Source: SHLJ01 sp041618535
GTDB lineage: Bacteria > Bacteroidota > Bacteroidia > Flavobacteriales > Flavobacteriaceae
DNA length: 23,116 nucleotides
NCBI GenBank assembly: GCA_041618535.1
Contig: JBFKFP010000029.1
Location: forward strand, 1 to 23,116
Reading direction: 5' to 3'
The position numbers and the translations under genes are program-made. Position 1 is the first letter of the stretch. Every line of letters begins with the position of its first letter. A model generated the notes under the pieces. The model ran no database searches. It saw only the letters and a list, made by a program, of their open reading frames with translations, and was not told the DNA's origin. Shown piece by piece: positions 9,001 through 14,616 of the stretch.

Positions 9001-9355
9001 ACCATACATCATTGCCTATTATGAAGTGGGATCTGTTGAAAAAGCCCGGTCATTATTCAAGAAGGTCAGTGAAAAATATCAGGAAAGCCTGGTTTATTTC
9101 AGCGGTTTGACCATTGATAACCAGGAAAACCTGTTTGAGGATATTTACGTCGACATTGAGAGATATCGCGGATTGGTTGATGTGGTAATCGTTCATGACA
9201 AAGATGATGATTACATCAAAGACCAGATGATGAACTTTAATAATCATCTGCGCTTGTTCAGTCATTTTCTTGGAGATGAGGACATTGACGAAATTATAGA
9301 GGAAGAGGACATTCCATCCGATTCCGGCCAGGTAGAACCCAAGGATTCGCTTTGA
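6014..9355 (+). CDS. DUF2723 / TMEM260-like multipass membrane protein
   Basis: A 1113-residue integral membrane protein of the DUF2723 family. The N-terminal half has many hydrophobic segments (first about 12-28, continuing to about 300) and conserved loop motifs FWDAGEYI (35-42) and GHPPGAPFF (51-59). The acidic DAGE in the first external loop is typical of GT-C-fold glycosyltransferases. A soluble stretch (about 300-540) follows, then about four more membrane segments (about 545-660) with FEPRERDYS near 593, and a large extracytoplasmic C-terminal domain with TPR-like helical repeats (about 950-1060) and an acidic tail. Known: the eukaryotic DUF2723 protein TMEM260 has been reported as a protein O-mannosyltransferase. 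Inference: this protein may transfer a sugar from a lipid carrier to exported protein or glycan. The ATG at 6014 was chosen over 5951 because of the -7-like element between them. The stop overlaps the next gene by 4 bases. Confidence 0.88.
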   Translation: MTQAAFKKWNRILSWSAFAIALITFGSTVEPTVSFWDAGEYILTSSKLQVGHPPGAPFFQMMGAFFSIFATDPAQIGMIMNMMSAVASAFTILFMFWTITILLRDLVVRKDEFDNGQGEAILGAALVGSLAFTFTDSFWFNAVETEVYAMATLIMSVMFYLGLRWERDMHKPRAEKWLILIAFITGLSFGVHFMGLLTIPAIGLVYYFKNYKTVTVKNFIIANLVVVGVLAFIFKLLLPTTLKIFSWMEVTVVNTFGLPFHSGTVICGLIVIALFYYGLRETRKRKFKWANTIILCVLFIFIGFSSWLMLPIRANADVVINENDPASARELLAYYNLEQYPKTYLFYGPQFTNKYSGLDAKKPYVNDKPKYEKDYEKGEYVIVNDYENALTNFNGDHASVLPRMWSEEHSENYIKLFTGFLDFRIKPEYRMENELREIVSDFKAKMSRGLVDFEDYDRFLSQFRQYLEVDKPSFGHNLAYMLEYQFGYMYWRYFMWNFVGRQDDVQGKYDLHGNWLSGIKPIDEAVLGYSQDNLPSDVLNNKARNTYYFLPLILGLIGLLFVYQVNRKWFWVLLVFFLFTGMAIQFYTNVRPFEPRERDYSVVGSFYVFSLWIGIGVYALYDLLREKLKNKLLVPAITLVCLIAVPGILASQNWDDHDRSGRETAHAMAVKYLESCQPNAILFSIGDNDSFPLWYAQEIEGIRTDVRVVNTSLFQTDWYIDQMKRKAYESDPIPSQLTHDKYRFGTRDVIMKDVITEDTLNIKEFMNFITSDNPKTKNKYLMTQQGYTEQDIQEMLSMGQITRQYLNYNYMPTEFVSIPVDKDKVLENGIVSMKDADQIVDEIVIKIGGSALYKNRLLMLDIIANNNWERPIYFTGGAFGDDDYIWMKDYLQLDGLCYKLVPIPTPVDRANPFDMGRVDTDIMYEMVRNWDWGNSGDPDIYHDVETRKNGITYRGNLARLIEQLIKEDQLLKAEEIADLAMEKMPVEIFEYYTLLEPYIIAYYEVGSVEKARSLFKKVSEKYQESLVYFSGLTIDNQENLFEDIYVDIERYRGLVDVVIVHDKDDDYIKDQMMNFNNHLRLFSHFLGDEDIDEIIEEEDIPSDSGQVEPKDSL

Positions 9356-9984
9356 AAATAACCCCGGTAAAAACCCCCGGACTTGTGCAAAGAATGCTCC
9401 CTGATGTAAGGTGGGCATTTGACAGGGATAAGCCGGTTGTTTACCTAACCTTCGATGATGGCCCAATGCCCGAGATCACGCCCTGGGTTTTGGATCAGCT
9501 GGATCAGTTTAATGCAAAAGCAACCTTTTTCTGTGTGGGCAGCCAGGTCATGGCCCATCCTGATATTTACAACTCAATCCTGGAAAAGGAACATGCGGTT
9601 GGAAACCACACACATAATCATCTCAGGGGATGGACAAGCAGGGACGATGATTATTTACTCGATGTTGAAACCGCATCTGCCCTGATAAAATCAAAGCTTT
9701 TCAGACCTCCCTACGGCCAGATAAGGATAAGCCAGATCAATAAATTGAAAAAACTGGATTACCATATAATTATGTGGAGTGTTTTGTCTAAGGACTGGGA
9801 TTTGAGAATCAGTCCAGAACAGTGCGAACAAAATGTAATTGATCATGTTACTGCCGGCGATATAGTCGTCTTTCACGACAGTTTAAAGGCAAGCCGGAAT
9901 CTCAGGCATGCATTGCCAGGAACTTTGAAGTTTTTAAGTGAAAAAGGATTTGAATTTAAACGTATTCCTGAATTAACCCGATGA
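9352..9984 (+). CDS. Polysaccharide deacetylase family protein (NodB domain)
   Basis: A metal-dependent carbohydrate esterase (CE4) that removes acetyl groups from an N- or O-acetylated sugar polymer. All NodB motifs are present in 210 residues: TFDDGP (33-38, catalytic and metal Asp), HTHNH (86-90, metal-binding His), RPPYG (118-122), DWDLR (148-152) and VVFHDS (172-177, catalytic His). There is no signal peptide or membrane segment, so the protein as read would be cytoplasmic, unlike many peptidoglycan or chitin deacetylases. The start is TTG at 9352, overlapping the DUF2723 stop as TTGA. This gives the family-like N terminus KITPVKTPGLVQRM, while the first ATG (residue 15) would cut into it. 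Translation is probably coupled to the upstream gene. The 3' end overlaps the thioredoxin-like gene on the other strand by 29 bases. Confidence 0.92.
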   Translation: MKITPVKTPGLVQRMLPDVRWAFDRDKPVVYLTFDDGPMPEITPWVLDQLDQFNAKATFFCVGSQVMAHPDIYNSILEKEHAVGNHTHNHLRGWTSRDDDYLLDVETASALIKSKLFRPPYGQIRISQINKLKKLDYHIIMWSVLSKDWDLRISPEQCEQNVIDHVTAGDIVVFHDSLKASRNLRHALPGTLKFLSEKGFEFKRIPELTR

Positions 9985-10252
9985 GGGTATTGGCATCGAG
10001 TTCTCCACTCTGACGCCATTTCATTTCACCGTCCTTATATATGATTAGAGTAGGAAGACCTTTGATTCGCAAAGCTTCAGCCAATTCTTTATTTTTATCT
10101 ACATCGATTTTGATAACTTTAGCCTTGTCTCCAAGTGCAGCGGCAACATCCCTCAAAACAGCATGCATAGCCGTGGATTCCTCATTCCATTCGGTGAAAA
10201 AGTCAAGCAAAACAGGAATATCGACATCGATAAGTTCCCCAAATTTTGACAT
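9956..10252 (-). CDS. Thioredoxin-fold protein lacking the CXXC active site
   Basis: The 98-residue sequence follows thioredoxin from end to end: an alpha/beta start, VLLDFFTEW before the active-site helix, KIDVDKNKELAEALRIKGLPT with the cis-proline loop (P67), then LIIYKDGEMKWRQSG. Where thioredoxins have WCGPC, this protein has W22-N-E-E-S26, and there is no cysteine anywhere in it. It therefore cannot do dithiol-disulfide exchange. An inferred role is protein-protein contact, chaperone-like or redox-independent, in the cytoplasm (no signal peptide). The reading frame is intact and the rest of the fold well kept, so this is not a decayed gene. A perfect -7 element lies 32 bases upstream. 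Confidence 0.88.
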   Translation of the reverse strand: MSKFGELIDVDIPVLLDFFTEWNEESTAMHAVLRDVAAALGDKAKVIKIDVDKNKELAEALRIKGLPTLIIYKDGEMKWRQSGELDANTLIGLIQEYV

Positions 10253-10283
10253 ATGTTAAACTTTTAAGTCAAATGCACTTGTA

Positions 10284-10291
10284 CAAATATA
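10284..10291 (-). promoter_or_regulatory. -7 element of the thioredoxin-like gene
   Basis: TATATTTG on the minus strand is a perfect match to the Bacteroidota -7 consensus, placed in the 53-base gap after the metallophosphoesterase gene. No clear -33 TTTG is seen at 17-23 bases. It suggests the thioredoxin-like gene is transcribed on its own as well as by read-through. Confidence 0.5.
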
Positions 10292-10305
10292 ACACTTCCT
10301 GCCAA

Positions 10306-11541
10306 TTAAGCTGCGTTTGCACCTCTTTTAAGCTCAATAACAGTGATTTCCGGCCAGATTCCAACCCGTCCCGGAAAAGCCAGATAACCAAAGCCCCTGT
10401 TCACATTGATGAATTGACCGAGATGCTCATATATTCCCGCCCATTGCTTATATCGCCATTTTACCGGGCTCCACTTGAAAAGACCAGGAATCTCAATGCC
10501 AAACTGCATCCCATGGGTATGACCACTCAGTGTTAGGTGGAAATGATAATCGTGCTTAACAACCTCAGCATCCCAGTGAGATGGGTCGTGACTCAATAAG
10601 ATTTTGAAGTCATCGGATTTAATTGATTCCACCGCTTTGGCGAGATCTCCTGCCTTTTTAAATCCGCCTTTCCCCCAGTTTTCGACACCTACAACCGCAA
10701 TTCGTTCACCAGATTTCTCAATAATACGGCTGTCATTCAAAAGCAAGTCGAAGCCGATTTCTTTTTGTATCGACTTTAAATCATCCAGATTCTTCGCTTT
10801 GGCATCATCGCTTTCCCATCTTATGTAATCGCCATAATCATGATTCCCCAGAACCGAGAACATTCCGTCTTTAGCCTGCAGCCTTTTAAACATATCCATG
10901 TAAGGATGCATCTCCTCGGCTTTATTGTTTACCATATCACCGGTAAACAAAAGAAGATCTGCACCCTGGCTGTTGATCAGGTCAATGGCGTAATCAACCT
11001 TGTTAAGATTATCGAAGCTTCCCGAGTGAATATCCGAGATCTGGGTAATCTTGTAGCCGTCAAACGCTTCCGGAAGATCGTCAAAGTGAAGGGTGTAATT
11101 AAGAACCCTGAAATTGTACTTCCCCCTTGAAATTCCATAGAGAAATGAGGCAAATGGAATAGCGGCAAGTCCCAGCGCCAACTGAGAAATGAAACGCCGT
11201 CTATTGGGCAATGATACACTTTTATCGGCACTTGAGTTAACCACGCTTTGGTAGGCATATGAAATAATCCTTCCCATATCCTCACCAAACATGATGATTA
11301 ACAACAGCAATTTCGGAACCAGGATAGTCGCCAAAAAAGCAAAAGCATAACCATGTGAATGGGAAAAGCCATCGCTGCGGCTAAAGCCGAAGTAATGAAA
11401 CACAAAATTTCCTATCACGAACAAACTAAGCATCCAATAAATACCATATACCCAGTAGTTTTTGGTAATAGTTCGGAGTGCCTGGAATGCATACCAGTCG
11501 ATGACAGCAAAAATGACCAGGAAAATTAGCCAGCGAATCAT
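10306..11541 (-). CDS. Membrane-anchored metallophosphoesterase (calcineurin-like)
   Basis: A 411-residue protein with four hydrophobic segments (about 1-20, 30-52, 67-86 and 117-136) followed by a calcineurin-like phosphoesterase domain. The metal-binding motifs are complete: DIH (170-172), GDMVN (201-205), GNHD (232-235), H318 in SHDP and GHTHG (340-344). The layout resembles the YkuE/YaeI family, some of which hydrolyse lipid-linked or nucleotide-type phosphoesters; the substrate here is unknown. The fourth segment is preceded by an Arg triplet (PNRRRF at 112-117), which could set topology or resemble a twin-arginine signal. The catalytic domain is probably on the periplasmic face, but this is inference. 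A perfect -7 element lies 18 bases upstream of the ATG. Confidence 0.92.
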   Translation of the reverse strand: MIRWLIFLVIFAVIDWYAFQALRTITKNYWVYGIYWMLSLFVIGNFVFHYFGFSRSDGFSHSHGYAFAFLATILVPKLLLLIIMFGEDMGRIISYAYQSVVNSSADKSVSLPNRRRFISQLALGLAAIPFASFLYGISRGKYNFRVLNYTLHFDDLPEAFDGYKITQISDIHSGSFDNLNKVDYAIDLINSQGADLLLFTGDMVNNKAEEMHPYMDMFKRLQAKDGMFSVLGNHDYGDYIRWESDDAKAKNLDDLKSIQKEIGFDLLLNDSRIIEKSGERIAVVGVENWGKGGFKKAGDLAKAVESIKSDDFKILLSHDPSHWDAEVVKHDYHFHLTLSGHTHGMQFGIEIPGLFKWSPVKWRYKQWAGIYEHLGQFINVNRGFGYLAFPGRVGIWPEITVIELKRGANAA

Positions 11542-11558
11542 ATTGCAATTTTTCAGTA

Positions 11559-11566
11559 CAAAGATA
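11559..11566 (-). promoter_or_regulatory. -7 element of the metallophosphoesterase gene
   Basis: TATCTTTG on the minus strand matches TAnnTTTG exactly, 17 bases before the start codon. The region upstream lacks a good TTTG. It separates this gene from the GH20-cutC unit transcribed in the same direction. Confidence 0.5.
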
Positions 11567-11608
11567 TTAATTCGCTAACCGCCTAATCTTATTAATTTGT
11601 TAAAGAAT

Positions 11609-12301
11609 TCAGGGTGTAATACCCCTGATTTCATCTCTGAAAAGTTTGATTCTTTTAAGGTCTGAAACGGCGCCGGGGGTTTTATTTGAATTTGATGCCA
11701 CAACCGCTGAACTGTGCAACTCTGTAAATCCTGCCTTGGCAAATACCCGGACTTCCTCGGGTCTTACCCCACCACCGGGCATAATGATAAGGTTGTCCTT
11801 TGCCCTGTTTTTTAACTTTATCAATTGATCCAAACTGGATATAGCCCTGTTAGATGGCCCCGAAGTAAGTACCCTGCTCACTCCTATTGATTCCAATGTG
11901 TCTATGCCATCCCTCCAGTCAATGATTTCGTCGAATGCCCGATGAAAAGTAAAGGGCAAGGGAGCAGATCTAGCGATTAGCACCGCTGTTCTGACAGCAT
12001 CAATTGTTGATTCTGAGGTAAGAACACCAGACACAATGCCGGCACAGCCTGCCTCCTTCGCTATATCAACCTGAAGCAACATTTCCTGGAATTCGTGATC
12101 TGAATAGACAAAATTTCCCGGGCGGGGACGAATCAGAACAAAAACCGGGATATCAATTTTATCCAGGACTGTCCTAATTAATTCAGCCTCGGGAGTTATC
12201 CCATCTAAATGCAGGTCCCTGCACAACTCAATTCGATGCGCTCCTCCAAGCATAGCATTCATTGCCGATTGAAAATTACCAGCACAAATTTCCAGAATCA
12301 T
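11609..12301 (-). CDS. cutC: CutC family protein
   Basis: A 230-residue TIM-barrel protein of the CutC family. Signature blocks are LEICAGNFQSAMNAMLGGA (3-21), RIELC (23-27), LIRPRPGNFVYS (56-67), TFHRAFD (118-124), RVLTSG (143-148) and IMPGGG (173-178). The family was named for copper tolerance in E. coli, but a direct copper-handling role has been questioned, and no copper genes are near it here. Its start codon directly follows the GH20 stop (TAG then ATG, no gap), so the two are surely co-transcribed. This links it by context to amino-sugar or glycan breakdown. The exact biochemical role is not known to me. Confidence 0.93.
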   Translation of the reverse strand: MILEICAGNFQSAMNAMLGGAHRIELCRDLHLDGITPEAELIRTVLDKIDIPVFVLIRPRPGNFVYSDHEFQEMLLQVDIAKEAGCAGIVSGVLTSESTIDAVRTAVLIARSAPLPFTFHRAFDEIIDWRDGIDTLESIGVSRVLTSGPSNRAISSLDQLIKLKNRAKDNLIIMPGGGVRPEEVRVFAKAGFTELHSSAVVASNSNKTPGAVSDLKRIKLFRDEIRGITP

Positions 12302-14575
12302 CTATTGGATAATAATTTCATCTATAAAGGTCCAGGCTTTGTTCCCTGCTCCCTGCCGGCCTGAAGGTATCATGCCAAAATTAGGGATGCTGATCTCTAC
12401 ATACCTTGTTTCCGAATCCAGATCAATTTCAATTCCGATTATTTTATCTTCGGAATCTTCGATCTGTAAAGTCTTATTTTCCTGATCCGTCTTTACGATA
12501 ATCATTTTTGGCGGATAGATCCATTGACCTTTTCCGTTGAAAAAACGGGTTGATAACTTCTTTATTGACTTCAATTCACCCAAATCCAGGAAAATTTTAA
12601 GATCATCTCCCCAAAAGCCCAGCCATTCTGAATCCCCGTAACGATCCTTGCTTCCGGAAATACCGTTAGTCAGTGCTTCCACTCCCCCGTCATTATAGGA
12701 CGGATGCGGTTGAACATTTAATGTTGGGCGTTTCAGAAATCCCTTGTGCCTCCTTATTGACTGTTTAAATACTGACCCGATTTGTTCATCTGAATCGTCG
12801 AACACGGCCGCTCGAATTGTTATGTCATTATCGATTTCGAGAGGCTGGGTGTATATGGTTGAGGCCCGTGAAGGCTCTTCACCGTTTAAAGTATACCGGA
12901 TTCTGGCACCCTCAAGCTCAGCCTTAATTTCAAACAAGGCCCGATCATCTGTTTGAATTATTTTTCCCTCAAGCTGGTGCAGATGATCGGCATAATTGAT
13001 TTCGAGAGCTTCCAATCGTTTATGAAAGAACTTTGTTTTTTTTACAAATTCGGGATAATCCTTCTTTTGTTCAGACCAAAGCACCTCACTTAAGGCTAAA
13101 ATCCTCGGGAATACCATGTATTCAACCTGGTCTTCGGTTGGCATATATTCCGTCCAGACATTTCCCTGGGCCCCGATCACAAAACGGTGCCTGTCTTTTT
13201 CCAGATCTGAGGGGATAGGTTCAAACTCATAAACCTTTTTCAAAGGCAGAAAACCTCCAATCGCCAGAGGTTCGTTCTCATTTTCGGCCTGATAATAATC
13301 AAAGTAGCAATGCGAGGTAGGAGTCATGATAACCTGGTGTCCCATTCTTGCCGCTTCTATGCCTCCACGTTGCCCCCTCCAGGACATTACGGTGGCATTC
13401 GGAGCCAGGCCGCCTTCCAATATCTCATCCCAACCAATAATCTGACGTCCCTTGCTGTTAAGGTAGGCCTCCATACGTGAAATAAAATAGCTCTGGAGTT
13501 CATGCTCATCTTCCAGTCCCTCACCGGCAATCCTCGCCTGGCAATCCTGACATTCTTTCCAATTTTTCTTCGGAGCTTCATCCCCGCCAATATGTATGTA
13601 TCGACTCGGGAAAAGATCAATCACTTCATCCAGCACATCTTCCAGGAATATAAATGTTTCTTCCTTCGTGCAATAAATATGCTCAAAAACACCCCATTTG
13701 GTTGCCACATCAACCGCTTCTCCGGTACAGCCCAATTCAGGATAGGCAGCTATCACCGCCTGCGAATGCCCGGGCATTTCGATCTCAGGGATTATGGTGA
13801 TCTGGCGATCGGAGGCGTAATTCACAATTTCCCTTATCTCATCCTGGGTGTAAAAACCACCATAAGGGGTACTATCGAATTGATGTGGCTGATCCCTGTA
13901 ATGACCGATCAATGTCTCCTTTCGGTACGAAGCTATTTTATTGAGTTTCGGATATTTCTTTATTTCGATTCGCCATCCCTGGTCTTCTGTCAAATGCCAG
14001 TGAAAGCGATTGAATTTCAGCATGGCAAGCGCATCGATGTAAGCTTTGATAAAATCAACTGAAAACATATGCCGGCCAACATCCAGGTGCATCCCCCTGT
14101 AAGTGAACCTGGGTTTGTCAGCGATACTTACGGAGGCAACGGGAATGATGCTCTTCAAGTAAGAACCGTTCTCCAGTTCTACCGGCATCAGCTGGCGTAA
14201 ACTTTGAACAGCATACGTGGCACCTCTGCTGTCTGATGCCCTAATGCTGATTTGAGTTTCACTTACTTCCAGTTTATATGCCTCCTCTTCGAGAGTTGAA
14301 TCATATTCAAAACTGATTTGTTTATTCCCGCTTCCATCTTTCAAGTCGATTCCGCTTCCGTCTTCTACAAAACCCTTTAAGAATTCTGCCAATGCCTCGA
14401 ATCCCTCATCATATTGAAGGGATGTATTTTCATCCAATTCGAAAAAACCATTTCCGGGAACCATAAACTGAGGTTCCGGGATGATTGAAATTGCTGTAGG
14501 AAATAATGATTTTTCTTTACAACTAAATACCCCCATCTGGAATATGACCAGAATGAAAATTAATTTGAAACGCAT
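12302..14575 (-). CDS. GH20 beta-N-acetylhexosaminidase, lipoprotein
   Basis: Removes terminal beta-linked GlcNAc or GalNAc from glycans by substrate-assisted catalysis. The 757-residue protein starts with a lipoprotein signal (hydrophobic 4-16, lipobox VFSC with Cys19). A GH20 N-terminal alpha/beta domain (about 28-150) and the (beta/alpha)8 domain (about 155-510) follow, with YRGMHLDVGRH (159-169), FHWHLTEDQGWRIEI (191-205) and the catalytic pair D332-E333 in IGGDEAPK. Next come a chitobiase C-terminal-like beta domain (about 546-610, YTLNGEEPS) and a discoidin-like domain (about 620-757) ending in FIDEIIIQ. Residues after Cys19 (KEKS) lack an acidic run of the kind used as a surface-export signal, so a periplasm-facing location is likely. 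It is divergent from GH92, with 41 bases between the start codons. Confidence 0.96.
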   Translation of the reverse strand: MRFKLIFILVIFQMGVFSCKEKSLFPTAISIIPEPQFMVPGNGFFELDENTSLQYDEGFEALAEFLKGFVEDGSGIDLKDGSGNKQISFEYDSTLEEEAYKLEVSETQISIRASDSRGATYAVQSLRQLMPVELENGSYLKSIIPVASVSIADKPRFTYRGMHLDVGRHMFSVDFIKAYIDALAMLKFNRFHWHLTEDQGWRIEIKKYPKLNKIASYRKETLIGHYRDQPHQFDSTPYGGFYTQDEIREIVNYASDRQITIIPEIEMPGHSQAVIAAYPELGCTGEAVDVATKWGVFEHIYCTKEETFIFLEDVLDEVIDLFPSRYIHIGGDEAPKKNWKECQDCQARIAGEGLEDEHELQSYFISRMEAYLNSKGRQIIGWDEILEGGLAPNATVMSWRGQRGGIEAARMGHQVIMTPTSHCYFDYYQAENENEPLAIGGFLPLKKVYEFEPIPSDLEKDRHRFVIGAQGNVWTEYMPTEDQVEYMVFPRILALSEVLWSEQKKDYPEFVKKTKFFHKRLEALEINYADHLHQLEGKIIQTDDRALFEIKAELEGARIRYTLNGEEPSRASTIYTQPLEIDNDITIRAAVFDDSDEQIGSVFKQSIRRHKGFLKRPTLNVQPHPSYNDGGVEALTNGISGSKDRYGDSEWLGFWGDDLKIFLDLGELKSIKKLSTRFFNGKGQWIYPPKMIIVKTDQENKTLQIEDSEDKIIGIEIDLDSETRYVEISIPNFGMIPSGRQGAGNKAWTFIDEIIIQ

Positions 14576-14616
14576 TTTACTATCTTAGGTGCTCTAAAGT
14601 TAGGAATCCTCGTTAT
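14576..14616. promoter_or_regulatory. Divergent promoter region of GH20 and GH92 genes
   Basis: Only 41 bases separate the two start codons. TATCTTAG (14581-14588, plus strand) and TAACTTTA (minus strand, at 14595-14602) each match the TAnnTTTG -7 pattern at all but one base. The -33 elements would have to lie inside the opposite coding regions. Such close back-to-back promoters would make the two glycosidase genes depend on each other, and they are probably regulated together. No operator repeat was recognised. Confidence 0.4.

Noticed and set aside
13502..14062. Plus-strand open frame of 186 codons inside the GH20 gene.
   Set aside because: It is a shadow of a clearly coding frame with a full signature; its translation shows no domain.
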